Positions 38,236-46,574 of a stretch of 64,000 bases of DNA are shown one piece after another (the stretch's first letter is position 1; each line of letters begins with the position of its first letter). A program made the translations under genes and the position numbers. Source of the DNA: Paenibacillaceae bacterium (lineage in GTDB: Bacteria > Bacillota > Bacilli > Paenibacillales > NBRC-103111); the NCBI GenBank assembly GCA_029256185.1, contig JAQSYI010000030.1, positions 1 to 64,000 of the forward strand, written 5' to 3'. The notes beneath the pieces were generated by a model. That model had not been told where the DNA came from. It made no database searches and saw nothing but the letters and a program-made list of their open reading frames with translations.

Positions 38236-38714
38236 TTCGAGTGGGACAAGGCTTTGATGTGCATCAGTTGGTGGAGGGCCGCAAATGCATCATCGGCGGT
38301 GTAGACATCCCTTATGAGAAGGGGCTGTTGGGGCATTCCGATGCGGATGTGCTGCTCCACGCCATAACCGATGCCATATTGGGCGCAATAGCCAAGGGGG
38401 ATATCGGCAAGCATTTTCCCGACGACGACCAGGCTTATAAAGATGCGGACAGTCAGAAGCTCCTGCAGCATGCATGGGCCATGGCCAAGGGAATGGGCTA
38501 CCGGCTGGGCAATGTGGATGCAACCATTATCGCGCAGAAGCCCAAGATGGCTCCCCATATTCCCCAGATGATCCAGGTCATCTCCGGGGTGCTGGAAGCG
38601 GAGACCGATCAGGTCAATGTCAAGGCGACTACCACAGAACAACTGGGTTTTACAGGCAGAGGCGAAGGAATAGCCGCGCAGGCGGTTGTCTGCCTTTTGA
38701 AAAATATGCTATGA
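38232..38714 (+). CDS. ispF: 2-C-methyl-D-erythritol 2,4-cyclodiphosphate synthase
   Basis: 160 aa trimeric zinc enzyme of the MEP pathway that cyclises CDP-ME 2-phosphate with release of CMP. Metal ligands Asp8 and His10 are in GFDVHQL, and the third His lies in GHSDADVLLHAI (about 35-45). KATTTEQLGFTGRGEG near the end is the conserved CMP-binding part. The ATG at 38232 overlaps the ispD stop. The promoter of gltX appears to lie across its last codons. Confidence 0.96.
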   Translation: MIRVGQGFDVHQLVEGRKCIIGGVDIPYEKGLLGHSDADVLLHAITDAILGAIAKGDIGKHFPDDDQAYKDADSQKLLQHAWAMAKGMGYRLGNVDATIIAQKPKMAPHIPQMIQVISGVLEAETDQVNVKATTTEQLGFTGRGEGIAAQAVVCLLKNML

Positions 38715-38715
38715 T
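38686..38715 (+). promoter_or_regulatory. Predicted sigma-A promoter for gltX
   Basis: TTGTCT (38686-38691), an 18-bp spacer and TATGAT (38710-38715), overlapping the end of ispF. The start site would be about 35 bp before the gltX ATG. Confidence 0.5.
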
Positions 38716-38755
38716 AACGAGATGAGATTTTCAAGAGAGAGGGGTACCGGGGAAC

Positions 38756-40219
38756 ATGGAGAAACAAGTGCGGGTTCGTTATGCGCCGAGTCCGACCGGG
38801 CATTTGCATATCGGCGGCGCCAGAACGGCCCTGTTCGATTATCTGACAGCGAGGAAGACCGGCGGACAGTTCGTGGTCCGCTTTGAAGATACAGACCAGA
38901 CCCGGCATAAGGAATCGGGGATTCAGGATCAGCTGGACGGCTTGCGCTGGCTGGGATTGGAGTGGGATGAAAGCGTGGATGTGGGCGGTCCGTATGCCCC
39001 CTACCGGCAGACAGAGCGCCTCTCGCTGTACAAGCCCTATACGGAGCAGCTTCTTGCGGGAGGGCATGCTTACCATTGCTACTGCTCCGAGGAAGACCTG
39101 GAGCAGGAACGGGCGGAGCAGGAGGCCCGCGGGGAGATGATGGCAGGGTATTCCGGCCGCTGCCGCCATCTGACACCGGAACAGACGGCTGCTTATATTG
39201 CCGAAGGGCGCAAGCCTTCTGTCCGGTTCCGTGTGCCTGCAGGCAGGGTGATTTCCTTCGTGGATCAGGTGAGGGAGCAGGTGGAGTTCGAGTCCGACGG
39301 TATCGGCGATTTCATCATTGTGCGTCCGGACGGCATGCCTACCTATAACTACGCGGTGGTGCTTGACGATGTTATGATGAAGATCAGTCTGGTGATCAGA
39401 GGAGAAGAGCATCTGTCCAACACGCCGCGGCAGATACTCCTGTATGAGGCGCTGGGCCTTCCGGTTCCGGAATTCGCCCATCTGGCGCTTATTCTTAACG
39501 AAGACCGCAAGAAGATGAGCAAGCGGGACGAAACCGTGCTTCAGTTCATGAACCAATACTCCGAGCTCGGCTATATTCCCGAGGCCCTGCTTAACTTTAT
39601 TGTGCTGCTGGGCTGGTCGCCGGTGGGGGAACAGGAGATTTTCACCAAGGAGGAGCTGATCGAACAATTCGATCTCTCCCGCGTCTCCAAGAGTCCCGCC
39701 GTATTCGATGCCGCCAAGCTGAATTATCTGGCCAACCAATATATGAAAAAAGCCGGTTTGGCCCGTGTTGTCTCCCTCTGTGCTCCCCATCTGGAGAAGG
39801 CGGGGCTGGTGGCTGCAGAGCGTACCCCTGACGAACAAGCATGGGTGGAAAAGCTGGTGGCCCTCTATCAGGAGCAGCTGACCTGCGGGGCGGAGATTGT
39901 GCCGCTGTCCGCCATGTTCTTTGAGCCCCATGTGCAGATGGAGAATGAGGAAGCCGCCGCTGTGCTGAAGGAGGAGAGCGTTCCGGTTGTACTTAGCGCC
40001 TTCCTCGGCAAGATCAAGGAAACGGAGGACTTGTCTCCGGAGAATGTGGGAGTTCTGCTCAAGCAGGTGCAGAAGGAGACCGGCTTCAAGGGCAAGAGCC
40101 TGTTCATGCCCGTGCGGGTCGCCCTGACCGGACAGATGCATGGCCGGGACCTCAATCATACGATCCATCTGCTGGGACGGGAAAAAGTAGCTGCCCGCCT
40201 TCAGGGTGTATTGTCATAA
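38756..40219 (+). CDS. gltX: Glutamate-tRNA ligase
   Basis: 487 aa class I synthetase that charges tRNA-Glu (and, in Firmicutes, often tRNA-Gln for later amidation). The HIGH-type motif is PTGHLHIGGARTALF (near 10-25), the KMSKS motif is KKMSKRDET (about 252), and a zinc-type insertion with CYC, Cys and His residues lies near 105-135. ATG 38756 follows GAGAGGGG. It sits in the conserved ispF-gltX-cysE-cysS order. Its stop codon overlaps the -35 box of the next promoter. Confidence 0.96.
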   Translation: MEKQVRVRYAPSPTGHLHIGGARTALFDYLTARKTGGQFVVRFEDTDQTRHKESGIQDQLDGLRWLGLEWDESVDVGGPYAPYRQTERLSLYKPYTEQLLAGGHAYHCYCSEEDLEQERAEQEARGEMMAGYSGRCRHLTPEQTAAYIAEGRKPSVRFRVPAGRVISFVDQVREQVEFESDGIGDFIIVRPDGMPTYNYAVVLDDVMMKISLVIRGEEHLSNTPRQILLYEALGLPVPEFAHLALILNEDRKKMSKRDETVLQFMNQYSELGYIPEALLNFIVLLGWSPVGEQEIFTKEELIEQFDLSRVSKSPAVFDAAKLNYLANQYMKKAGLARVVSLCAPHLEKAGLVAAERTPDEQAWVEKLVALYQEQLTCGAEIVPLSAMFFEPHVQMENEEAAAVLKEESVPVVLSAFLGKIKETEDLSPENVGVLLKQVQKETGFKGKSLFMPVRVALTGQMHGRDLNHTIHLLGREKVAARLQGVLS

Positions 40220-40239
40220 AGAGTGAAGTTACGTATAAT
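40211..40239 (+). promoter_or_regulatory. Sigma-A promoter of the cysE-cysS T-box transcript
   Basis: TTGTCA (40211-40216), a 17-bp spacer and a perfect TATAAT (40234-40239). The -35 box overlaps the gltX stop. The start would be near 40246. Confidence 0.8.
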
Positions 40240-40245
40240 GGAACC

Positions 40246-40580
40246 ATTAATGAACCCGTGCTGCGGGTTCTTGCAGAAATAGCATAACGCTATGATCAGG
40301 AGAGTACATGCAAGGCCGGATTTTCCAGAGAGGGTGTCCTTTGGCGCGCTTCGCCAATGGCTGTGAGACAACCAATCCGCTGTATGGAAGTGCACCTGTG
40401 AGCAGCAGATCGAACGGTAGTCCGTAGATCTTGCCGGCTGGTTGCCGATATGAAACCGTGAAGTTGGCCCTGCGGGGCTTGCCGTCCAAGCGAGGAAGCG
40501 GCAGGCAGCGGGTCAAGCAGAGTGGGACCGCGTAATGTACGCCTCTGCAGCCTCTATGGCTGCGGGGGCTTTTTGTTTTT
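40246..40580 (+). ncRNA. T-box riboswitch, cysteine-specific (UGC specifier)
   Basis: The leader begins with a perfect 7-bp hairpin (GAACCCG 40252-40258 with CGGGTTC 40264-40270), then a Stem I region with GGAGAGTAC and CCAGAGAGGG. The specifier context is GGAAG-TGC-ACCTGTGAGC, so UGC (40391-40393) reads as a cysteine codon. The T-box AGAGTGGGACCGCG (40519-40532) precedes the terminator GCCTCTGCAGCC / GGCTGCGGGGGC (40541-40569) with a long T-tract. Uncharged tRNA-Cys should stabilise the antiterminator and switch on cysE-cysS. The UGGN discriminator position is G. Confidence 0.93.
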
Positions 40581-40624
40581 TTGCTTAAGGAAGCGGGCGT
40601 TGAACCGCGGGAGGTGGTAAGAGG

Positions 40625-41305
40625 ATGTTCCAGAGAATGAAGAGCGACATTCAGGCTATTTTCGATAATGACCCGGCTGCCCGCAGCACCTTTGAGGTGG
40701 TGTTTACTTATTCCGGGCTTCACGCCATATGGGCTCACCGTGTGGCTCATTGGCTGTTTCGGAAGAAGCGCTATACCATTGCCCGGGTTATCTCGCAGAT
40801 CAGCCGTTTCTTTACGGGGATTGAAATTCATCCGGGGGCGGTAATTGGTCAACGGTTATTTATTGACCATGGGATGGGTGTAGTAATCGGGGAGACCTGC
40901 GAGATTGGTGATGATGTGGTGCTGTATCAGGGGGTAACGCTGGGCGGAACCGGTAAGGAAAAGGGCAAGCGGCATCCCACCGTAGGCAATAATGTGGTCA
41001 TTGCCTCAGGGGCCAAGGTGCTGGGGTCGTTTACCGTCGGGGACAACTCCAGAGTCGGCGCCAATGCGGTGGTGCTCTCGGAGGTGCCGGCCAACAGCAC
41101 GGTGGTGGGCTTCAAGGCCCGGGTGGTGAAGCGGGACGGCGTAAGGATTGACCGGCTGGATCATGCCAGCCTGCCTGATCCCGTGGTGGATATGTTCCGC
41201 ATCATGCAAGAGCAGATCAATGAACTGCGCGCTGAATTGAAGAAGGAAGACAAGGAAAATGAACGAAATGGGGGCACTGTGTTTCATGACACTAAAAATT
41301 TATAA
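40625..41305 (+). CDS. cysE: Serine O-acetyltransferase
   Basis: 226 aa. It makes O-acetyl-L-serine from serine and acetyl-CoA, the carbon skeleton for cysteine. The N-terminal helical part includes FEVVFTYSGLHAIWAHR. The left-handed beta-helix of hexapeptide repeats runs from about residue 65, with the active-site segment IDHGMGVVIGETCEIGDD. It is of the short Firmicute type. GGGAGGTGG is the ribosome binding site. It is the first gene under the cysteine T-box and overlaps the start of cysS. Confidence 0.95.
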   Translation: MFQRMKSDIQAIFDNDPAARSTFEVVFTYSGLHAIWAHRVAHWLFRKKRYTIARVISQISRFFTGIEIHPGAVIGQRLFIDHGMGVVIGETCEIGDDVVLYQGVTLGGTGKEKGKRHPTVGNNVVIASGAKVLGSFTVGDNSRVGANAVVLSEVPANSTVVGFKARVVKRDGVRIDRLDHASLPDPVVDMFRIMQEQINELRAELKKEDKENERNGGTVFHDTKNL

Positions 41306-42680
41306 TACGATGCGCCGCACCAAGGAAGAGTTCCATCCCATTGAGGAAGGCTTGGTGCGGATGTATGTATGCGGACCGACGGTATATAATTATATTCACA
41401 TTGGCAACGGCCGGCCGGTCATCTTCTTCGATGTGGTCCGCCGCTATCTGGAGTACCGCGGGTATAAGGTGATCTATGTATCCAATTTTACCGATGTGGA
41501 TGACAAGATGATCCAGCGGGCCAAGCTGGAGGGTGCGACTGTGGCGGATGTGGCCGAGCGCTATATCGCCGCTTTCCTCCAGGACAGCAGGGCGCTGGGG
41601 GTGAAGGACACCATCCATCCCCGGGTTACGGAGAACATGGAGGAGATTCTCGCCTTTATCCAGGGGCTGGTGGAACAGGGTTATGCCTATGCAAGCGGCG
41701 GAGATGTATACTTCCATACGGATAAGTTCAAGGAATACGGGAAGCTGTCCCAGCAGAATCTGGAGGAGCTTCAATTCGGCATCCGCATCGAGGTGGATGA
41801 ACGCAAGCAGTCCGCGGCGGATTTCGTATTGTGGAAAGGCGCCAAGCCCGGAGAGGTGGCCTGGTCCAGCCCGTGGGGTGAAGGGCGGCCGGGGTGGCAC
41901 ATTGAATGCTCGGCGCTGGCGAAGAAATATCTGGGCAATACCATCGATATTCACGGCGGCGGACAGGATCTGGTCTTCCCTCATCATGAATGCGAGATTG
42001 CCCAATCGGAGGCCTTAAGCGGTGAGCCTCTGGCCAATTATTGGATGCATAACGGCTTCCTGAACATGAATAACGAGAAAATGTCCAAATCCATCGGCAA
42101 CATCATGAATGTACGGGATATTCTGGCTGTTGCCCAGCCGCAGGAGTACCGGTTCGTGATTCTCTCCACCCACTACCGCAATCCGCTCAATTATAATGAC
42201 GATGTGCTGGCCCAGGCGAAGAACAGTCTGGAGCGTCTCAATAATTGCGCCGTTAATCTCAAGCACCGGCTGCCCGAGGCGGAGGACGCTCCTGTGGAGC
42301 AGGAGGTGCAGGCTTTTGTGGATGCCGCGCGGGAAGCATTCCGGAGCAAGATGGACGATGATTTCAACACGCCGGATGCCATAACGGCTATGTTCGGCCT
42401 GGCGGGGGAGGCCAACCGGTACCTGCAGCAATCTGTTGTAGCCGCAGGCTCCATTAACGCCATTCTCGGTTTGTTTCAGGAGATGGATGACGTGTTGGGC
42501 ATACTGGTTAGTGAGGATAATAACTTGCTTGATGAAGAGATAGAGGATTTGCTCACCGAACGGGCCGAAGCGCGCAAGGCCAGAAATTGGGCGCGGGCCG
42601 ATGAGATCCGGGATTTGCTGACGGCCCGCGGTATTGTTCTGGAGGACACTCCACAAGGTATGCGCTGGAAACGGAAGTGA
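41286..42680 (+). CDS. cysS: Cysteine-tRNA ligase
   Basis: 464 aa class I synthetase. The HIGH motif is YNYIHIGNGRP, the KMSKS motif is NEKMSKSIGN, and zinc ligands lie in MYVCGPTVYN, WHIECSA and FPHHECEIA. I chose ATG 41286 (MTLKIYNTMRR) by fit with the family N-terminus; an in-frame ATG at 41259 would add nine residues. Either start lies inside the end of cysE, so translation is coupled. Charging tRNA-Cys feeds back on the upstream T-box. Confidence 0.94.
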   Translation: MTLKIYNTMRRTKEEFHPIEEGLVRMYVCGPTVYNYIHIGNGRPVIFFDVVRRYLEYRGYKVIYVSNFTDVDDKMIQRAKLEGATVADVAERYIAAFLQDSRALGVKDTIHPRVTENMEEILAFIQGLVEQGYAYASGGDVYFHTDKFKEYGKLSQQNLEELQFGIRIEVDERKQSAADFVLWKGAKPGEVAWSSPWGEGRPGWHIECSALAKKYLGNTIDIHGGGQDLVFPHHECEIAQSEALSGEPLANYWMHNGFLNMNNEKMSKSIGNIMNVRDILAVAQPQEYRFVILSTHYRNPLNYNDDVLAQAKNSLERLNNCAVNLKHRLPEAEDAPVEQEVQAFVDAAREAFRSKMDDDFNTPDAITAMFGLAGEANRYLQQSVVAAGSINAILGLFQEMDDVLGILVSEDNNLLDEEIEDLLTERAEARKARNWARADEIRDLLTARGIVLEDTPQGMRWKRK

Positions 42681-42691
42681 GGAGTGCGGCA

Positions 42692-43114
42692 ATGGAAAGC
42701 CAGGAGCGCTTTTATTACCCTCCTCCCAAAGACCCCAGGCAGCTCAACCCGCTGACGCTGGCGTATCTGGGAGATGCGTTGTACGAGGTATTTGTACGCC
42801 AATATGTGATCTCTCAAGCGAATTACCGCCCGAACCATATGCACCAGATGTCCACACGCTTCGTATCGGCCAAGGCCCAAGCGCGGGCGCTGGAGCGTCT
42901 GATGTCTGCATTAACTGAGGAAGAGGCGGATGTGGTTAAGCGGGGGAGGAATGCCAAGTCCGGCACCACCCCCAAGAATACCGATGTGCTGGTCTACCGC
43001 CACAGCACGGCATTTGAGTGTCTGCTGGGCTATCTGTTCTTTTGCGGGCGGCATGAGCGGCTGGAAGAACTGATGCGTCTTTCGGTTGAACGTCAGGACG
43101 GCTCAGCATTTTGA
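42692..43114 (+). CDS. mrnC: Mini-ribonuclease III
   Basis: 140 aa. Mini-III is the catalytic domain of RNase III without the dsRNA-binding domain; in Bacillus it matures 23S rRNA. The signature LAYLGDALYEVFVRQY is near the start, and AFECLLGYLFFCGRHERLEEL near the end carries the second acidic cluster. The start at ATG 42692 is set by GAGGAG 7 nt upstream; the in-frame GTG at 42677 overlaps cysS. Confidence 0.93.
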   Translation: MESQERFYYPPPKDPRQLNPLTLAYLGDALYEVFVRQYVISQANYRPNHMHQMSTRFVSAKAQARALERLMSALTEEEADVVKRGRNAKSGTTPKNTDVLVYRHSTAFECLLGYLFFCGRHERLEELMRLSVERQDGSAF

Positions 43115-43158
43115 GCATCTGCAAATAACGCAGGAGCCCATACAATAGAGAGGATTGA

Positions 43159-43905
43159 ATGAGCATGGATGATTTTATCGGAGGCAAGCATTCGGTGATG
43201 GAGGCCCTTCGGTCCGGGCGCAGCGTCAACAAGATATGGATTGGGGAGAACGCCCAGAAGCATCTGATCGGTCCGATTTTGGCTGAGGCCAAAAATGCCG
43301 GAGTGATTGTTCAAACCGTGGACAAGCGCAAGCTGGATCAGATGGCCGGCGATATCGCCCATCAGGGCGTTGTTGCCCAGGTGGCGCCGTATGATTACGT
43401 GGAAGTGGAGGAATTGCTCGCCCGCGCCCAAGCTAAGGGCGAGGCTCCTTTCCTGATTATTCTCGATGAGATTGAGGACCCGCATAATCTGGGGTCCATT
43501 CTGCGGACGGCTGACTGCGCGGGAGTGCACGGAATTATTATCCCGAAGCGCCGCTCGGTGGGACTGACGGCCACGGTATCCAAGATATCCGCAGGCGCTG
43601 TGGAGTATGTGCCTGTCGCCAAGGTAACCAATCTGGCTCAGACCATTGAGGCCCTGAAGGAAGCGGGGGTCTGGGTGGTGGGCGCCGATGTTCATACGGA
43701 CAAAATGCTCTATGACGTTGACTTCACAATGCCGCTGGCGATTGTAATCGGCAACGAAGGCAAAGGGATGGGGCGTTTGGTCAAGGAGAGCTGCGATTTC
43801 AATGTCAAGCTGCCCATGTCCGGGCGGATTAATTCGCTGAACGCTTCCGTGGCCGCTTCCATCTTCATGTATGAGGCTGTCCGACAACGCTCGTCCAAGC
43901 GTTAG
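43159..43905 (+). CDS. rlmB: 23S rRNA (guanosine-2'-O-)-methyltransferase RlmB
   Basis: 248 aa SpoU/TrmD (SPOUT) family enzyme that methylates the 2'-OH of G2251 in 23S rRNA. An N-terminal substrate-binding domain (about 1-80) is followed by the knotted SAM domain: motif 1 LDEIEDPHNLGSILRTADC, motif 2 VIGNEGKGMGRLV, motif 3 MSGRINSLNASVAASIFMYE. ATG 43159 follows GAGAGGA closely; ATG 43165 is also possible. Shares the cysS-mrnC-rlmB-rae1 unit. Confidence 0.94.
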   Translation: MSMDDFIGGKHSVMEALRSGRSVNKIWIGENAQKHLIGPILAEAKNAGVIVQTVDKRKLDQMAGDIAHQGVVAQVAPYDYVEVEELLARAQAKGEAPFLIILDEIEDPHNLGSILRTADCAGVHGIIIPKRRSVGLTATVSKISAGAVEYVPVAKVTNLAQTIEALKEAGVWVVGADVHTDKMLYDVDFTMPLAIVIGNEGKGMGRLVKESCDFNVKLPMSGRINSLNASVAASIFMYEAVRQRSSKR

Positions 43906-43914
43906 TCCAAGACG

Positions 43915-44433
43915 ATGAAAGAATATCTGGTTGTCGACGGGTACAATATTATCGGAGCGTGGCCGGAGCTTGCCAAGCTGAAGGATGTGGAGTTGGAGCA
44001 GGCGCGGGACCGGCTGATTGACATATTGGCCGAATATCAGGCCTATAGCGGTATGAAGGTGCATCTGGTGTTCGATGCCCATCAGGTTCCCGGACTCGGC
44101 GGCAAATACGAGCAAAGCAAGCTGGAAATTCTGTACACCAAGGAAAAAGAGACGGCGGATGAGCTTATCGAACGCCTGACTCTCAGTCTGATCGGCCGCA
44201 GGCGGCATGTATATGTTGCCACATCGGATATGGCGGAGCAGAGCGTCATATTCGGTCATGGCGCATTCCGCTTGCCTGCCCGGGAACTGCTGGTCAAGGT
44301 CAGGCAGGCCAAAAAGGATGTGCAGGAGCGGATAGAAGTGAAGGAATCCTTCAAGAAAAATTCCATAGACGGCTCACTGTCGGAGGATATGAAGCAGTTA
44401 TTTGAAAAATGGCGCCGCGGCGGCAGGGACTGA
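43915..44433 (+). CDS. rae1: NYN-domain ribosome-associated endoribonuclease (YacP/Rae1)
   Basis: 172 aa. A PIN-like NYN ribonuclease that in Bacillus cleaves mRNA in the ribosomal A site. VVDGYNIIGAWPEL at the start carries the first catalytic Asp, with further acidic residues in VHLVFDAHQ and YVATSDMAEQ. The basic C-terminus fits ribosome binding. It starts 9 bp after rlmB without a clear ribosome binding site, so it probably relies on coupling. Confidence 0.92.
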   Translation: MKEYLVVDGYNIIGAWPELAKLKDVELEQARDRLIDILAEYQAYSGMKVHLVFDAHQVPGLGGKYEQSKLEILYTKEKETADELIERLTLSLIGRRRHVYVATSDMAEQSVIFGHGAFRLPARELLVKVRQAKKDVQERIEVKESFKKNSIDGSLSEDMKQLFEKWRRGGRD

Positions 44434-44478
44434 TTGTAATTTTCTAGTAAAATTCACGACTTTTCCAGATGGACCTAG

Positions 44479-44508
44479 TTGACGATAATTCGGGCCATCA
44501 TGTATACT
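44479..44508 (+). promoter_or_regulatory. Sigma-A promoter of sigH
   Basis: TTGACG (44479-44484), an 18-bp spacer and TATACT (44503-44508). It lies in the 133-bp gap between rae1 and sigH. Confidence 0.8.
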
Positions 44509-44566
44509 AGTCCTATCTTTTGTATGTGAGAAATTGCCTTGTGGGGCTTGGCCGGAGGGGTTCTTA

Positions 44567-45214
44567 GTGAGTGTCGACCTCAATGAGTTGAGAAAGTCCG
44601 AATTAGAGCTCCGTACCGACGAAGACAATGTGGATGCCGTGCGTGACGGCGATGCCGAAGCCCTGGAATACTTGATCAACAAGTATAAGAATTTTGTCCG
44701 CGCCAAGGCCCGTTCTTATTTCCTGATCGGAGCTGACCGCGAGGATATTGTCCAAGAGGGTATGATTGGTCTGTATAAATCCATCCGGGATTTCCGGGGA
44801 GATAAACTGGCTTCCTTCAAGGCATTCGCCGAGTTGTGCATTACCAGGCAGATTATTACGGCGATCAAGACAGCTACGCGGCAGAAGCATATTCCGCTCA
44901 ATTCCTATGTTTCCCTGGATAAGCCGATTTATGACGAGGATTCCGACCGCACACTGCTTGATGTCATCTGCGGCTCCCGTGTCACCGACCCGGAGGAGCT
45001 CATTATCAACCAGGAAGAGTTCAGCGGGCTTGAAGACAAGATGGGCGAGATCTTGAGCGATTTGGAACGGAAGGTTCTGATGCTGTATCTGGATGGCCGT
45101 TCTTATCAGGAAATCGCTGTTGATCTGGACCGTCATGTGAAGTCCATTGACAATGCACTGCAGAGAGTCAAGCGCAAGCTGGAACGTTATCTGGAAATAC
45201 GCGATTTAAGCTAG
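44567..45214 (+). CDS. sigH: RNA polymerase sporulation sigma factor SigH
   Basis: 215 aa. Sigma-H drives early-stationary and sporulation-entry genes. The GTG start at 44567 lies 6 nt after GGAGGGG; an ATG further upstream (44534) is in frame but lacks this. Region 2 includes YLINKYKNFVRAKARSYFL and REDIVQEGMIGLYKSIRDF, and region 4 includes LDGRSYQEIAVDLDRHVKS. It is the last gene of the conserved block, and its own promoter and terminator make it monocistronic. Confidence 0.95.
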   Translation: MSVDLNELRKSELELRTDEDNVDAVRDGDAEALEYLINKYKNFVRAKARSYFLIGADREDIVQEGMIGLYKSIRDFRGDKLASFKAFAELCITRQIITAIKTATRQKHIPLNSYVSLDKPIYDEDSDRTLLDVICGSRVTDPEELIINQEEFSGLEDKMGEILSDLERKVLMLYLDGRSYQEIAVDLDRHVKSIDNALQRVKRKLERYLEIRDLS

Positions 45215-45256
45215 GCATCTCACTTCGGTCTGCTCGGAGTGGATGCCTAGCTTTTA
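45209..45256 (+). terminator. Intrinsic terminator of sigH
   Basis: AGCTAGGCATC (45209-45219) pairs perfectly with GATGCCTAGCT (45242-45252), with a second inner stem, then TTTTAATTT. The left arm contains the sigH stop codon. It may also stop minus-strand transcripts. Confidence 0.88.
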
Positions 45257-45332
45257 ATTTAGGGGGCTGTTCTGCCGCCGGGGCGCTGTCTTGGCATTGG
45301 AGCAGTCCCTTATGATCGTATTGAAAGGACGG

Positions 45333-46427
45333 CTACTTCCAGCCGCCGCCTGTCCGCTTGCTTCGCAGATGGGTGCCGCGGGCTTCCTTGTACCGGTTCA
45401 GCCGGTCAAGCGCCATCCGGTCTGCCGCGGCGTGGGGAGGAATTCCCTCCGCCTTGGAAATGCGGAATACCTCAGCCAGATTATTCTGGATGCCTGCCAC
45501 TTGCCCGTATGCCTGCTCAGCCTGATAGCCGTTCTGCTCATTGGCGATATTAATGACACCACCTGCATTGATCACATAATCCGGCGCGTACAGAATGCCA
45601 AGCTCATGCAGCATCTGGCCGTGGCGCAGCTCCTTCAGTTGATTGTTGGCTGCACCGGCAATGATCTTGGCCCTCAACCGGGGAATCGTTGTGTCATTGA
45701 CGGTTGCTCCCAGCGCGCAGGGGGCATAGATATCGCAGGCTGCGTCATAGATGTCCTCCGGACTGACTGCCGCCGCCTGGAAATCCTCGCGAACTCTCCG
45801 CACCGCCTCGCCGTCCAAGTCCGTAACAATCAGCCGGGCGCCCTCTTCATACAAGTGCTTGCACAGATAATAGCCTACGTGGCCCACCCCTTGAACGGCG
45901 ATGATGCGGCCTTCCAGACTGTCTGTCCCATACACTTCCCTGGCGGCAGCCTTCATCCCCCGGTACACGCCAAAAGCTGTAGCCGGAGAAGGATCTCCCG
46001 AGGAGCCGTGGGACTGGGACAGTCCTGCGACAAAGTCGGTCTCCTGGCTGACAATCTCCATGTCCGCAACGGACGTGCCTACATCCTCCGCTGTAATGTA
46101 CCGTCCGTTCAGACCCTGAACGAAACGCCCGAAGGCCCGGAACATTCTCTCGCTTTTGGCAAGCTTCGGATCGCCGATGATCACCGTTTTGCCGCCGCCC
46201 AGATTAAGCCCGGCCGCCGAGTTCTTGTAAGTCATGCCCTTGGCCAGCCGTAGAACGTCAACAATGGCCTCCTGCTCGGAAGCGTAATTCCACATTCTGG
46301 TTCCGCCCAATGCAGGACCCAATGTTGTATCGTGAATGGCGATAACCGCTTTAAGTCCCGATTCCCGGTCCTGACAGAATACCAGCTCTTCATAACCGTC
46401 TTGCTCCATTACCTCAAAAAGATTCAT
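45333..46427 (-). CDS. Leucine dehydrogenase (Glu/Leu/Phe/Val dehydrogenase family)
   Basis: 364 aa NAD-dependent enzyme that deaminates leucine and other branched-chain amino acids to 2-oxo acids. The glycine-rich GPALGGTRMW and the catalytic lysine region AKGMTYKNSAAGLNLGGGK lie at about 38-85; GQGV-type NAD binding is seen as VQGVGHVGYYL (about 180); CDIYAPCALGA and VINAGGVINIANE are family-conserved. Overall it matches leucine more than phenylalanine dehydrogenases. AGGAAT precedes the ATG. It converges with sigH across a strong terminator. Confidence 0.9.
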   Translation of the reverse strand: MNLFEVMEQDGYEELVFCQDRESGLKAVIAIHDTTLGPALGGTRMWNYASEQEAIVDVLRLAKGMTYKNSAAGLNLGGGKTVIIGDPKLAKSERMFRAFGRFVQGLNGRYITAEDVGTSVADMEIVSQETDFVAGLSQSHGSSGDPSPATAFGVYRGMKAAAREVYGTDSLEGRIIAVQGVGHVGYYLCKHLYEEGARLIVTDLDGEAVRRVREDFQAAAVSPEDIYDAACDIYAPCALGATVNDTTIPRLRAKIIAGAANNQLKELRHGQMLHELGILYAPDYVINAGGVINIANEQNGYQAEQAYGQVAGIQNNLAEVFRISKAEGIPPHAAADRMALDRLNRYKEARGTHLRSKRTGGGWK

Positions 46428-46476
46428 CGTTATGATTCCTGCCTTCCGTTATGCTTGCGACCGCAATCCCCTTTAA

Positions 46477-46505
46477 CTTATATTCCTATTTCAGCCTAAA
46501 ACCAA
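46477..46505 (-). promoter_or_regulatory. Possible promoter of the leucine dehydrogenase gene
   Basis: On the minus strand, TTGGTT (46505-46500), a 17-bp spacer and TATAAG (46482-46477). The -10 is good, the -35 weak. Confidence 0.45.
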
Positions 46506-46574
46506 GCCGGTCTTTCGTCAAGTATGCAAGTGTGATAGAGTGGAAATTATTTGATTGATTTGGGGGAGTTGGCT

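Noticed and set aside
38609..40168. 519-codon minus-strand open frame opposite gltX
   Set aside because: Shadow of gltX, whose catalytic motifs are intact; no start site or known domain on the minus strand.
43093..44259. 388-codon minus-strand open frame opposite rlmB and rae1
   Set aside because: It spans two well-supported genes on the other strand and has no motif.
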